Under the pieces are notes generated by a model. It saw only the letters and a program-made list of their open reading frames with translations. It made no database searches and was not told where the DNA came from. The translations under genes and the position numbers were made by a program. Positions 10,281 through 19,954 of a stretch of DNA of 64,000 nucleotides are shown here, piece by piece (the stretch's first letter is position 1; each line of letters begins with the position of its first letter). The stretch comes from Candidatus Competibacteraceae bacterium. GTDB taxonomy: Bacteria; Pseudomonadota; Gammaproteobacteria; Competibacterales; Competibacteraceae. The stretch spans positions 62,001-126,000 of the forward strand of contig RXIV01000006.1 of the NCBI GenBank assembly GCA_003989085.1. Reading direction: 5' to 3'.

Positions 10281-10985
10281 CTATGTACTGGCGCTCGCAC
10301 CACCACGGATCCAACTGGCAAAGGCATTGCGATTGCGTGAACAAATCACCACTTTTCCCCGTCCGGAAAAACGGAGCACAATACCTTCACCACTGGTGAC
10401 GCTATTGACCAGCCGACTGAGTAGTCCGCCGCCCTGTCGATTAGGCACCGAAATTTCATAATGCAACTGGCTGTCCCATGCCACCACATGCGAATTGTCG
10501 ATGATCACATCTTTACCTGGTTCTACCTCTATGATAAAGCCGGAGCCGAAACCGGAGACTGCCAGTTTGCCTTTTCCGGTAGCCTCGCCAACAAAAAATC
10601 CACCCGACTGGGCGAATAAGGCGTTGCCGAGACTTTGTGTGCGAGCTCGCAAATCGACACCGCTTTCCGCCGCCACAAATGCGCCATCGCTGATCATATA
10701 ACAGGTGGCTCCAACTTCGAGAACCTGAATAGTTCCCGGCAACACCGGCGACAGTAGACAGTCCCCATCGCCGCGAGTTGCTTCGATATGCTGCTGGAAA
10801 AACGACTCACCATTAGCGAATCGGCGCATGAGGGCGCTACCCAGACCACCGGTCATTTTACCGGTAAGATCCAGTGTGCCCTCCATCATCACCATCGCGT
10901 CAGATTCGCAGTAAATCTGCTCACCCTTATTCAAAGAAACGTGCAGAAACGGGTCAACATCCCCAGTAATTGTGAAGATCGCCAT
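10281..10985 (-). CDS. AIM24/TIGR00266 family protein
   Basis: 234 aa, typical of TIGR00266 (AIM24-like) beta-rich proteins. Recognisable family features are the opening F-L-V-x-L-x-x-G-E-x-I-Y-C-E-S-D-A segment, GGLGSALMRRFANGESFF, a central AQSGGFFVGEATGKG and a glycine-rich end (PNRQGGGLLSRLVNSVTSGEG). Function is not established in bacteria; fungal AIM24 is linked to mitochondrial inner-membrane organisation. There are no membrane helices or signal peptide. GAGG-type Shine-Dalgarno before the ATG. It is separated by 57 bp from the downstream end of the glucosidase gene on the same strand. Confidence 0.85.
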   Translation of the reverse strand: MAIFTITGDVDPFLHVSLNKGEQIYCESDAMVMMEGTLDLTGKMTGGLGSALMRRFANGESFFQQHIEATRGDGDCLLSPVLPGTIQVLEVGATCYMISDGAFVAAESGVDLRARTQSLGNALFAQSGGFFVGEATGKGKLAVSGFGSGFIIEVEPGKDVIIDNSHVVAWDSQLHYEISVPNRQGGGLLSRLVNSVTSGEGIVLRFSGRGKVVICSRNRNAFASWIRGGASAST

Positions 10986-11042
10986 AGAGTTACTCCTCGC
11001 TAGATCGATTTTCCCAGTAAGTTTTGACCACCGCTTAGACTT

Positions 11043-13424
11043 TCAAAACTGCACCGCTAATTCCCTGCATAGCCACTCCCGCCGACCCACCCGTAATGAT
11101 CGCGCCTCAACCCGATGATTAACTGTCAACTCTAATTCTCGCAAATCTGAATGACCGTAGATGACCGGAGTGAAGCGTACCGTAGATTTTGGATAAGAAC
11201 CGGATTCAGTAATCGCCACTCGTAGCCTTTCATCCCCAATCGATACAGCAATATCAGCGACGCTAATGTCGCCAGATTGGTAATGTAGCGACTCCTGATC
11301 ATCAACAAAATAATTGAGCCGTGCTGATTGATTATGACAGAACAAATGCAACTCAACATCGCTTAAATTCATGAAGCTATTGTGTAGTGGCCTGGCATAA
11401 TACGGCACTATTGCGCCATCGCGGATAAACAACGGTAACTCGTCCAGCGCAGCGGCATAGTTGACTATTCGCCCACCTTCCAACCATACGCCACGATTCA
11501 AATCGAACCACCCTCCGGGTGGCAATGTGATAGATCGTTGCTGCATTTTTACGCCATTGCGAAAAATCTCCGGACCTTGGCTATCGCCATGCAAGATCGG
11601 CGCAACAAGCAATGAATCACCGAGCAAATACTGATCGTCCAGATCAGTATATTCTGGCCCCGGATAATGATAAAGCAACGGGCGAATCACTGGATCACCA
11701 TTCCGCCAGTGATTAAAAAAACACTGGTATAAATAAGGTAACAGGCGGTAGCGACTGCGAATCGCGCCACGAATAGCAGCCAATGGCTCAGGTCCAAACT
11801 GCCACGGCTCTTGCCGCCGGGAATGGTGGATTGAGTGATTGCGAAAAAAGGGGAATAAGCAGCAAGCTTGATGCCAGCGCACCAATAATTCTGCGGTGAC
11901 GTCCCCCATGAATCCACCTACGTCAGGGCCATTAAACGCTATCCCGGACAGACTTAGATTGAGTGAACAAGGTAATGCCATGCGCAAATGCTTCCAATTG
12001 CTGGCGTTATCACCCGTCCACACTGCGCTATACCGTTGTGTCCCAGCACAAGCGCTACGAGTTAGCAGAAAAGGTCGACCTTTTTGTTCCAGTTGTTCGC
12101 AGGCTTTCCGGCTGGCTTTCGCCATAAAATGCGCATACTGATTGTGATAGCGATCATGAGAAATTGCACCATGATGAAAGCGCATTTCCTCGGTGCGGCT
12201 ATAACCAGTAGCAGGATCATTCATATCCAGCCATACGCCATCCAATGCGCTGTTCCGGAGAAAATCTGCCAACTCATTAGCCCACCAATCGCGGCCATTA
12301 TCCAGAGTGAAATCAGGAAATACCGTATCACCCGGCCACACCTTGCCTACATAATCGCGGCCACTAGCAGTCTGGCAGAACACCTGCTGTTCTCGCCCAT
12401 GGTCATAAACCGGATAACCCAATTCGCGCTTCACACCCGGATCAATAATAGCCACAGTGCGAATGCCAGCGGCTTGCAACTCAAGGTTTAACGCGGCAGG
12501 AGTAGGAAAACTCGCCCGGTTCCAAGTAAATAAACGAAAACCATCCATATAATCAATATCGTACCACAGGGCACTCACTGGAATGTCCGTAGCAGCGAAG
12601 TTAGCCGCTAGTTCCCGAAATTCCGCCGCGTTCTGATAACTCCATCGACATTGGTGATAGCCCAACGCCCAAAGTGGCGGTAATGGCGCTTGCCCTGTCA
12701 ACTTTGCATAACGTCGGACGACTTCCAGCAGAGTCGGTCCCGCAAGAATATAAAGATCAGTCAGTCCACCAAAGGATTGATAGCAGAATTCACCAGGGCG
12801 AATTTTACCAACGTCCATGACTGCCCGACCGGAATTATCAAAAAACAGGCCGATAAAATGCTCGCCGCGTTTGAGAATAGCGAACGGAATAGCCACATAA
12901 GTCGGATCGTAATCATCGCGAGCGTAGCTATGACGGAATACCGAGACCACATCCACCGTCAAGCAGTCGGTGCTGTCGCCGAGTTTGTTCAGGCGTTTGG
13001 TCCGTTCACCAAAACCGTAGCAACCATCAACTCCGTTAATGGCAAAATTCAGCAGTAGGTTATCGCTACAGCCGCCAATACCTTCAGCAACAGTTTCCAG
13101 AGTGAAACCGGCTAATTCCAGTCGCAACTGCTTGGCACCAAGCTCAGCTCGGCCCGCAGCGGCTGTGAATATCACAGTATTGTCTTCTATCCGAGGCGTA
13201 ATCAAGCAACCTTCCCGCAATTCCGGCAAGACCGCATCTGAGTGTTGAAACGAATCAGCAGCATGAGCATTCTCAAACCGCAGCCGTAAACAACCATCAG
13301 CAATATCCGTACCATTCACCCACAATTTAAGGTCACGCCCAGCTAATTGAACCCGGCTACTGACCACAGTCAGTGTGTCGGCGAAATCAAAATTGAGGGG
13401 ATGAATTTTCTGGCCGAAGAACAT
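11043..13424 (-). CDS. Glycoside hydrolase family 31 (alpha-glucosidase-like)
   Basis: About 793 aa from the ATG at 13424. The frame is open to a TTG at 13499 and has another ATG at 13458, and no start has a convincing Shine-Dalgarno. GH31 enzymes are retaining alpha-glycosidases. The nucleophile motif is seen as GVWLDMNDP (family WxDMNE) and the acid/base motif as AVWTGDNASNW; PPLWALGYHQCRWSY and NGPDVGGFMGD are further family blocks. No signal peptide, so a cytoplasmic enzyme acting on alpha-glucosides or glycogen breakdown products is likely. No sugar transporter or regulator adjoins it. Substrate not deducible. Confidence 0.9.
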   Translation of the reverse strand: MFFGQKIHPLNFDFADTLTVVSSRVQLAGRDLKLWVNGTDIADGCLRLRFENAHAADSFQHSDAVLPELREGCLITPRIEDNTVIFTAAAGRAELGAKQLRLELAGFTLETVAEGIGGCSDNLLLNFAINGVDGCYGFGERTKRLNKLGDSTDCLTVDVVSVFRHSYARDDYDPTYVAIPFAILKRGEHFIGLFFDNSGRAVMDVGKIRPGEFCYQSFGGLTDLYILAGPTLLEVVRRYAKLTGQAPLPPLWALGYHQCRWSYQNAAEFRELAANFAATDIPVSALWYDIDYMDGFRLFTWNRASFPTPAALNLELQAAGIRTVAIIDPGVKRELGYPVYDHGREQQVFCQTASGRDYVGKVWPGDTVFPDFTLDNGRDWWANELADFLRNSALDGVWLDMNDPATGYSRTEEMRFHHGAISHDRYHNQYAHFMAKASRKACEQLEQKGRPFLLTRSACAGTQRYSAVWTGDNASNWKHLRMALPCSLNLSLSGIAFNGPDVGGFMGDVTAELLVRWHQACCLFPFFRNHSIHHSRRQEPWQFGPEPLAAIRGAIRSRYRLLPYLYQCFFNHWRNGDPVIRPLLYHYPGPEYTDLDDQYLLGDSLLVAPILHGDSQGPEIFRNGVKMQQRSITLPPGGWFDLNRGVWLEGGRIVNYAAALDELPLFIRDGAIVPYYARPLHNSFMNLSDVELHLFCHNQSARLNYFVDDQESLHYQSGDISVADIAVSIGDERLRVAITESGSYPKSTVRFTPVIYGHSDLRELELTVNHRVEARSLRVGRREWLCRELAVQF

Positions 13425-13564
13425 ACAAAATCCGGTAGTCCTAAAAACTAAGTGATTCATGGTCTGATAGACCAGCCAACCACTATTTATGGTATCCAAG
13501 CGATCACTTAAATTTCAGGACTACCCAAAATCCGATGTGACCATCTATTTAGTTATGGAAGCTG
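13425..13564. promoter_or_regulatory. Inverted repeat upstream of the GH31 gene
   Basis: GGTAGTCCT (13434-13442) and AGGACTACC (13517-13525) form a 9-bp inverted repeat 74 bp apart, and AAAATCCG occurs next to each arm (13427-13434 and 13527-13534). The arrangement could be a pair of operator half-sites, but one arm falls in the possible 5' coding extension of the GH31 gene. No regulator is adjacent. Confidence 0.3.
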
Positions 13565-14374
13565 TCAGGCAAAACATTTAGGCACATCGAGAACTACGAC
13601 CGGTAATTCTTTTTCAGGAATTTCGGCAAGACCGAGCATATAGTCCGCTCGGACTTGGCCTCCAGTGGCTTCATCTATTGTCCGCCAGTTGTTCCATAAC
13701 AGTGTTTCAATAGCAACCACTTCATCAATTACCAGCGCCACCTGCCGGTTGCTGAACTGAAGAACAATGGCAATTTCGCGATTGTTCTTCCGGTAAGTTT
13801 GTTTTACATTGTCAAATAAATTTCGCATAGTGCGTAGTTCGTGATCTTTCCGTTCCTGAATCAGTTCAAGAGCCTCTATGTAATGACCTTCATGCTGAAG
13901 CTGTTCGACCTGTATAGCGACTTCATGAACCTTCCGGTGTGGCTCTTCAAATTGATTGAGCAGGCTTTTAAGCAAGCTATCATCAGTCTTTGGCAGAAAA
14001 TGCTCATACCATTCGCCGAATTTACAACGATGCGGATCCGTAGTCAGGGGGAATTTCTTTCTCTCCTGAACACACTCGCTTAACGTGTCAATCCAATAGA
14101 CATGATCCTGTTCCCGCGCTTCCATCAAGTCTATAAAGTCATTCACTTCAGCGCTGAGTGATTTAAGCCCCAACCGATTGCGCATCTCCAAGACATGCAC
14201 CACTTGACCTTGATGATAAATGACGCCGCGCATATATTTTTTGAGATGGGGAATCGGAGTCACATTGGTCAGCGCGATAATTGATTGAACCTGTTCGCAG
14301 GGCACTGCAAAAAACTCATCCTGTACCCGCAACACGGCCCACAGAGACGCAGGATCAAAGCATGGAGACATCAT
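13565..14374 (-). CDS. CheW-like chemotaxis coupling protein with an inserted CZB zinc-binding domain
   Basis: 269 aa from the ATG at 14374 (GGGAG 8-9 nt upstream). Residues about 8-78 are the first half of a CheW fold (LWAVLRVQDEFFAVPCEQV, then MRGVIYHQGQVVHVLEMRNR). Residues about 82-198 are a chemoreceptor zinc-binding (CZB) domain, with H91xxW94, C117xFGxW122 and His146/His150 matching the family's HCHH zinc ligands. Residues about 199-266 are the second CheW half (AIVLQFSNRQVALVIDEVVAIE, ending LPVVVLDV). So the CZB module interrupts the CheW domain rather than following it. CZB domains sense zinc or hypochlorous acid in receptors and cyclases. No che operon is nearby. Confidence 0.85.
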   Translation of the reverse strand: MMSPCFDPASLWAVLRVQDEFFAVPCEQVQSIIALTNVTPIPHLKKYMRGVIYHQGQVVHVLEMRNRLGLKSLSAEVNDFIDLMEAREQDHVYWIDTLSECVQERKKFPLTTDPHRCKFGEWYEHFLPKTDDSLLKSLLNQFEEPHRKVHEVAIQVEQLQHEGHYIEALELIQERKDHELRTMRNLFDNVKQTYRKNNREIAIVLQFSNRQVALVIDEVVAIETLLWNNWRTIDEATGGQVRADYMLGLAEIPEKELPVVVLDVPKCFA

Positions 14375-14504
14375 CGTGTTTACTCCCGGACGCAACAAAA
14401 ACTAATGTAGTTGATCCACAAAGGGAAGTTGAGATACCCATAAAAAGTGTGGATTAAGACAATGTTCGCACTTGCGGTGTTGCAATGCAACACAAGACAG
14501 GGAG

Positions 14505-15335
14505 TCAGTCTGTAGCCGTGGTCGGAAGCTGCATCGGGGTCGAACAGCGCTCGTCCAACACCGATTCAGCGGCAGCCACATTGGCTTGAAGATGGTTCGG
14601 ATTCAAGGTGCCAATGACGATGCTGCTGACGCCCGGTTCGGCGTAAAGCAATTGCAACGCTGCACGCACCGGGTCAACTTCAGTTAGATCACTCAAGTAG
14701 CCGCTTAACAAGCCTTTTTTAATCAGCACCCCTTTGCCGGCGGCGTGAGCGGCGCGAATAACCGGCAGTTCCTCGCGCTGGCGCAGGTTGTAGGTCGCCA
14801 TAACCAGATCGCAGCATTCAACCGCCCGTAATCCGCCAGCAGCGGTTTTAGTGGACATACCGACTGCCCGTACTAGTCCAGCCTTCTGCAAGTCGCGCAA
14901 GGTGGGCAACGCCGCTTCCTGTTCCAGGATCGCCTGATCGGCGCCGCTGGAATGAATCAGCACTGCATCCAGGGTTGTCACGCCTAACCGGCGCAGACTG
15001 CGCTCAACACTGGTTCTGGTGGCGGCGGCGGAAAAGTCAAAGCGGGAGACCCCATCGTGAAACGCCTCACCCACCTTGGTCACAATCATCCAGTCCCGTC
15101 GGCATTGCCGCAGCAACCGACCCAGTCGTTCCTCGCTCTCGCCATAGGCGGGTGCGGTATCAAGCAGGTTAATACCCAGATCCCACGCTAGATCAAGCAA
15201 CGCCAACGCTTCTTGATCCGAGGGCAACGCAAAGGGCTGTGGGTACTTGACGCCTTGATTGCGGCCAAATTTGACTGTACCCAACCCCAGCGGACTGACA
15301 CGCAAACCAGTCGCGCCCAGTGGTCTTAACTCCAT
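14505..15335 (-). CDS. Aldo/keto reductase family protein
   Basis: 276 aa from the ATG at 15335, with GGAG 6 nt upstream. NAD(P)H-dependent aldehyde/ketone reductase fold: MELRPLGATGLRVSPLGLGT start, then the catalytic tetrad as LDTAPAYGESEERLG (Asp and Tyr), VTKVG (Lys) and AVLIHSSG (His), and the C-terminal SSIVIGTLNPNHLQAN cofactor loop. It is the last gene of a minus-strand run hldE - FAD oxidoreductase - AKR, and its start overlaps the preceding gene by 10 nt, indicating translational coupling. Substrate unknown. Confidence 0.92.
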   Translation of the reverse strand: MELRPLGATGLRVSPLGLGTVKFGRNQGVKYPQPFALPSDQEALALLDLAWDLGINLLDTAPAYGESEERLGRLLRQCRRDWMIVTKVGEAFHDGVSRFDFSAAATRTSVERSLRRLGVTTLDAVLIHSSGADQAILEQEAALPTLRDLQKAGLVRAVGMSTKTAAGGLRAVECCDLVMATYNLRQREELPVIRAAHAAGKGVLIKKGLLSGYLSDLTEVDPVRAALQLLYAEPGVSSIVIGTLNPNHLQANVAAAESVLDERCSTPMQLPTTATD

Positions 15336-16501
15336 GCCAACTCCGCCCGATCCCAAGGAGAAACCGCAATGTCCGGGCGCGGCCAGTGCGCTAACGCACA
15401 CCAATCCACCGGATGAGGCTGCACGTCGAGAGTCCGCACCTGTTCTTCAAGCTGTTCGGCCAGCAGTGGGGCCAACGCCAGCTTGGTCGGCCAAGCGGTA
15501 ATCATTCGGCCTTCACGCCGCAGGCTGAAACTGGCCGGGCGGACACCGCCTGGTTGCTGGGCTTCGGCCCGTTCCACGATGAAAGTAGCCAACTGCACCG
15601 CATTCCAGTTCACCCACGGCAGCAGCGCCGTCAATTCCTGCCGGGCAAATTGAATCTGTTCCTCACGGTTGCGCTGCACCCCGGTTTCGGCCAATCCGCC
15701 ACCGAGAAACCAGATTAAGCGGCCCTGGGCATCATCATGGCTGGTGACAGTCAGACGCGGCGTATCGCTCGCTCCAAGACAATGGGCATACAACGGGCCG
15801 GGCAGATTCGCGCCCCGCGCCATGACCATGTGCAGGGGCCGTAGTTGCTGCGCCGCCCACGGTAATTTCGCGTTGCCGGCCCCGGCTGTGAAGACGAGGC
15901 ACGCTGGGAAAAGCGTGAGCGGCGACTGATCAGGATGATGCAGGGTGATGCTGCCATCCACCGCCGGAATCACCGGTTCCGGGCTGAACAGCAAGGCATC
16001 CCGGTAGCGATGGGCGAGCGCCGCCAGCACGGACGCCACATCGATAATCGGTTCGTCCAGCCGATAAACCGCACCGCGAAATTGAGGATGCTGCAAAACA
16101 ATGGGCAGATCGGCGGCGACTTTTTCCATACGGCTTTGCATCAGTTTACTGGCGAAGAACGCGGCGATCCGAGAAGTTGGAGCCTGAGTGGCCCACAGAT
16201 ACTGGTGCTCAGCCAGCAATCGCGCTTCACGCAAATCGACTTCGCCCGCACCGCTCAGGCAGCGCCGCCAGAGCGTCGGCATCCCAGCAATAGCCTGGGC
16301 GGAAGCGCTGAGGCTGCCGTGCAGACTGTACTTGGCTCCGCCGTGAATGATGCCTTGGGCGCACAGGGTCTGACCGGAACCCAGTTGCTGGGATTCGACC
16401 AGTACCGCGCCATAACCTCGTTCCCGTAACCGCGCCAGCAACCACAGCCCAGCGATGCCGCCGCCAACGATGGCGACATCCAGCTTGACCACCGGCTTCA
16501 T
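15326..16501 (-). CDS. FAD-dependent oxidoreductase (DAO family)
   Basis: 391 aa from the ATG at 16501, which overlaps the hldE stop as ATGA. An N-terminal dinucleotide-binding fold is clear: DVAIVGGGIAGLWLLARL followed by an acidic end of beta-2 (VLVES). The QQLGSGQTLCAQGIIHGGAKYSL segment resembles the FAD-contact region of DAO/glycerol-3-phosphate-dehydrogenase-like enzymes. No signal peptide or membrane helix. Coupling to hldE and the downstream aldo/keto reductase suggests a shared pathway, but the substrate cannot be read from sequence. Confidence 0.88.
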   Translation of the reverse strand: MKPVVKLDVAIVGGGIAGLWLLARLRERGYGAVLVESQQLGSGQTLCAQGIIHGGAKYSLHGSLSASAQAIAGMPTLWRRCLSGAGEVDLREARLLAEHQYLWATQAPTSRIAAFFASKLMQSRMEKVAADLPIVLQHPQFRGAVYRLDEPIIDVASVLAALAHRYRDALLFSPEPVIPAVDGSITLHHPDQSPLTLFPACLVFTAGAGNAKLPWAAQQLRPLHMVMARGANLPGPLYAHCLGASDTPRLTVTSHDDAQGRLIWFLGGGLAETGVQRNREEQIQFARQELTALLPWVNWNAVQLATFIVERAEAQQPGGVRPASFSLRREGRMITAWPTKLALAPLLAEQLEEQVRTLDVQPHPVDWCALAHWPRPDIAVSPWDRAELAWS

Positions 16502-17925
16502 GGCCGTTTGAGGATGCGGGCGATAGTGCTGGTAGTGGAGCAACCTTCGATGTAATCCATCACCACCACCTGACCGCCGCTCTCCCAGACGCTGCGGTTG
16601 CCGGGAATGTTGGCCGGATCGTTGTCGCCACCCTTGACCAGATAATCAGGCTGGACTGCGTGAATCAGCGCTTCTGGCGTGTCCTCGTGGAAGGGGACGA
16701 CCCAGTCCACTGCCGCCAGGCCGGCCAGTACCCGCATCCGCTGCCACAGCGAGTTGACCGGCCGCTCTGCACCCTTGATCCGGCGCACCGAATCATCATT
16801 GTTAACCGCAACGATTAGCCGGTTGCCTAGCCGCTTGGCCTGTTCCAGATAGGTCACATGGCCGGCGTGCAGGATGTCGAAACAGCCATTGGTCATCACG
16901 ATGGTTTCGCCGTGGGCCTTGGCATCGCCCACCACTCGCAGCAAATCCTCGCCGTTCAGAATGCCACGTGGCGGCTCATCATGTTCATACAGCGCCCGCC
17001 GCAGTTCCGATGCGGTGACACTGGCGGCGCCCAATTTGCCCACCACGATTCCGGCGGCCAGATTGGCCAGCAGAGTCGCCGACGGCAGATCCAGTCCGGC
17101 GGCCAGTCCGGCAGCCAAGGTCGCAATCACGGTATCGCCGGCTCCGGTCACGTCGTAGACCTCGCGGGCGCGCGCCGCCAGATGCAGTGGCTCGACCCCG
17201 GCCTGCAACAGGGTCATCCCCTGCTCGCCACGAGTGATCAGCAACGCCTCCAGGCCCAAATCCCGGCGCAGTGCCTCACCCTTGCCAACCAGTTCCGCCT
17301 CATCACGGCAGGTGCCGACCACCGCCTCAAATTCGGCCAGATTAGGCGTCAGTAGCGTCGCCCCGTGGTAGCGGCGGAAATCACGACCCTTGGGATCAAC
17401 CAGCACCGGTTTGCCGGCGGCGCGGGCCAACCGGATCAGAATGTCGGCCTGACGTAACGCGCCTTTGCGATAATCGGATAGCACCACCACGTCGGTTTCA
17501 GCCAGCCCGGCGGCAAACCGTTCACGCAACGCCGCCGGTTCAAGGCCGGGAAAACCGTCCTCAAAGTCCAGCCGCAGCAGTTGCTGATTGCGGCTCAACA
17601 CCCGCAACTTGGTAATAGTGGCCTGACCAGGCAGCTGAATCAGCTCGCAAGCCACCCCCATCCGATGCAGCTTGATTTCCAGGGTAGTGGCCGCTTCATC
17701 GGCGCCGGCTACGCCCAGCACCCGGACCTGGCTGCCCAGTGTGGCGATGTTAACCGCCACATTAGCCGCGCCACCAGGGCGTTCCTCGACTTCCTCGACC
17801 TTGACTATCGGCACTGGCGCTTCTGGCGACACCCGGGAACAGGGGCCGTACCAGTAGCGATCCAGCATGACGTCGCCGGCGATCAAGACCCGGGCAGATT
17901 CAAAACGGGGGATTTGCAGTTTCAT
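16498..17925 (-). CDS. hldE: Bifunctional D-glycero-beta-D-manno-heptose-7-phosphate kinase / heptose-1-phosphate adenylyltransferase
   Basis: 475 aa, full length for HldE, which supplies ADP-heptose for lipopolysaccharide inner core. N-terminal PfkB/ribokinase domain (about 1-320): GDVMLDRYWYG, RPGGAANVAVNIATLG, and the anion-hole motif DVTGAGDTVIATLAAGL with catalytic Asp. C-terminal cytidylyltransferase-like domain (about 340-475): TNGCFDILHAGHVTYL with the HxGH nucleotide-binding motif, VAVNNDDSVRR, VKGGD. It heads the coupled run with the two oxidoreductases and is divergent from msbA, another lipopolysaccharide gene. Confidence 0.97.
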   Translation of the reverse strand: MKLQIPRFESARVLIAGDVMLDRYWYGPCSRVSPEAPVPIVKVEEVEERPGGAANVAVNIATLGSQVRVLGVAGADEAATTLEIKLHRMGVACELIQLPGQATITKLRVLSRNQQLLRLDFEDGFPGLEPAALRERFAAGLAETDVVVLSDYRKGALRQADILIRLARAAGKPVLVDPKGRDFRRYHGATLLTPNLAEFEAVVGTCRDEAELVGKGEALRRDLGLEALLITRGEQGMTLLQAGVEPLHLAARAREVYDVTGAGDTVIATLAAGLAAGLDLPSATLLANLAAGIVVGKLGAASVTASELRRALYEHDEPPRGILNGEDLLRVVGDAKAHGETIVMTNGCFDILHAGHVTYLEQAKRLGNRLIVAVNNDDSVRRIKGAERPVNSLWQRMRVLAGLAAVDWVVPFHEDTPEALIHAVQPDYLVKGGDNDPANIPGNRSVWESGGQVVVMDYIEGCSTTSTIARILKRP

Positions 17926-18110
17926 GGACTAGGGTTTGGGGCGGTTTCACAAGGGTGGCATGATAGCATGGCGTTGGAACAGCATAAGTTTGAAGGCCAT
18001 TAGTCTAGTGAATGATTAGAAAGTTAGACGCTAACGGTTAAAGAAATCTGGTTTTAATCTTCACCGTGTTCTCCGTGGATCAAGACCAAAGGCTGGAGGC
18101 TAACCCCCTG

Positions 18111-19859
18111 ATGAATAGCAAAGAACTCTATTTCAGGCTGCTGGGCTATGTCCGACCGTATACGCGGATATTCGTATTATCAATGATCGGCACCGCCGTC
18201 GCGGCGGCGACCGAGCCGCTGATTCCGGCGCTGATTCAGCCACTGCTGGACGGCAGCTTTGTCGAAAAAAACCCGCACTCGATTCGGCTGATGCCGGTGC
18301 TGCTGGTCGCCGTGTTCCTGGTGCGCGGCGTGGCCGGCTTCCTCGGTTCGGTCGCAATGGAGTGGGTCGCGCATCGGGTGGTCATGGCGCTGCGTGAAGC
18401 GCTGTTTGTCCGGCTGCTGACCTTACCCACCCGCTATTTTGACGATCATTCCGCTGGCAACCTGCTGTCGCGTCTGACCTATGACGTTAGCCAGGTGATG
18501 AACGCCACCACCCAGGCGTTGATTACCTTGGTCAAGGATGGTCTGGCGGTGATCGGCCTGCTCGGCTGGATGCTGTATCTGAACTGGAAACTGTCGCTGC
18601 TGGCCTTGCTGATCGCGCCGGGCATCGCGCTGATCGTGCGCTTGATCAGCCGGCGACTGCGGGGCTTGAGCCGAGAATTGCAAAACCTGATGGGCGATCT
18701 AACCCATGTGATCGACGAGGCGTTACAAGGTCATAAGGTTATCAAGATTTTCGGTGGACAGGATTACGAGCAGCAGCGCTTCCGGCGGGTCAACAACCGG
18801 GTCCGCCAGTTCAATATGAAACTGACCACCACCGCTGAAGCCAGCGGGCCGCTAGTGCAGCTGCTGGCAATCATGGCATTAGGACTGATGATCTACTTTG
18901 CCTCACTGCAATCTGCTGCTAACCAGATTACGGTCGGTGGTTTTGTCTCGCTGTTTGGCGCTATGGCGATGCTGCTGGCGCCCATCAAGCGCTTGACCAA
19001 GGTCAACGAACAGTTGCAGCGCGGACTGGCGGCGGCGGAAACAATTTTTGCCTTGCTGGATGAGCCGCCGGAACTGGATCAGGGAACCCGGACCCTCAGT
19101 CGCGCTCAAGGCTGGGTCAGCTTCCGAACAGTCACCTATCGCTACCAGGACGAAGGTCCTGAAGTGATCCGGCAGTTTGATCTGGAGGCGCAACCCGGCG
19201 AAACCATCGCCCTGGTCGGGCCTTCCGGCAGCGGCAAAACGACTTTGATGAACCTGCTGCCGCGCTTTTATGAAGTCGAATCCGGGGCTATTTTGCTGGA
19301 CGGGATCCCCATTCACGAACTGCGGCTGGCGGATCTGCGGGCCAATATCGCCTATGTCAGTCAGGACATCGTGCTGTTTAATGACAGCATCGCAGCCAAT
19401 ATCGCCTATGGAACCGGGTTCAAGGCGAGCGCTGACGCCCTGATCAAAGCTGCCGAAGACGCTCACGCCCTGGATTTTATCCGTGAGTTGCCGCAGGGCA
19501 TGGAGACTCTGATTGGTGAAAACGGAGCGCGGCTATCAGGCGGACAGCGCCAGCGGATCGCCATTGCCCGCGCCCTGCTTAAAAACGCGCCGATTCTGAT
19601 TCTGGATGAAGCCACCTCGGCGCTTGACACCCATTCGGAACGCAAGGTGCAACAGGCGCTCGACGCCCTGCGCCAAGGCCGCACTGCGTTTATCATTGCC
19701 CACCGGCTGTCCACCATCGAGAATGCTGACCGAATCGTCGTACTGGACCGAGGCCATATCGCCGAAATTGGTCATCATGCCGAGTTACTGGCCCAGGACG
19801 GGTTGTACGCCAGTCTTTACCGGTTACAGAGCCACGGCAAGCAAGCAACAAAGTTGTGA
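18111..19859 (+). CDS. msbA: Lipid A export ABC transporter, permease/ATP-binding protein MsbA
   Basis: 582 aa from the ATG at 18111 (GGAGG 11 nt upstream; the frame is open to a GTG at 18066). Half-transporter that flips core-lipid A across the inner membrane. Six membrane helices (about 15-300), then a nucleotide-binding domain with Walker A GPSGSGKTT, Q-loop AYVSQDIVLFNDSIAANIAYG, signature LSGGQRQRIAIARALL, Walker B ILILDEATSALD and H-loop IIAHRLSTIE. The ARYFDDHSAGNLLSRLTYDV-like segment is characteristic of MsbA (seen here as PTRYFDDHSAGNLLSR). Divergent from hldE with a 185-bp shared upstream region. Confidence 0.96.
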   Translation: MNSKELYFRLLGYVRPYTRIFVLSMIGTAVAAATEPLIPALIQPLLDGSFVEKNPHSIRLMPVLLVAVFLVRGVAGFLGSVAMEWVAHRVVMALREALFVRLLTLPTRYFDDHSAGNLLSRLTYDVSQVMNATTQALITLVKDGLAVIGLLGWMLYLNWKLSLLALLIAPGIALIVRLISRRLRGLSRELQNLMGDLTHVIDEALQGHKVIKIFGGQDYEQQRFRRVNNRVRQFNMKLTTTAEASGPLVQLLAIMALGLMIYFASLQSAANQITVGGFVSLFGAMAMLLAPIKRLTKVNEQLQRGLAAAETIFALLDEPPELDQGTRTLSRAQGWVSFRTVTYRYQDEGPEVIRQFDLEAQPGETIALVGPSGSGKTTLMNLLPRFYEVESGAILLDGIPIHELRLADLRANIAYVSQDIVLFNDSIAANIAYGTGFKASADALIKAAEDAHALDFIRELPQGMETLIGENGARLSGGQRQRIAIARALLKNAPILILDEATSALDTHSERKVQQALDALRQGRTAFIIAHRLSTIENADRIVVLDRGHIAEIGHHAELLAQDGLYASLYRLQSHGKQATKL

Positions 19860-19954
19860 GAAAAACAAATTTATTTGCAAATATGCAACAATATCGGTTA
19901 GAGATGGTCTGAAATGCATTACGGAGTATGACTCCCGAGCGGGAAATTAAGACG

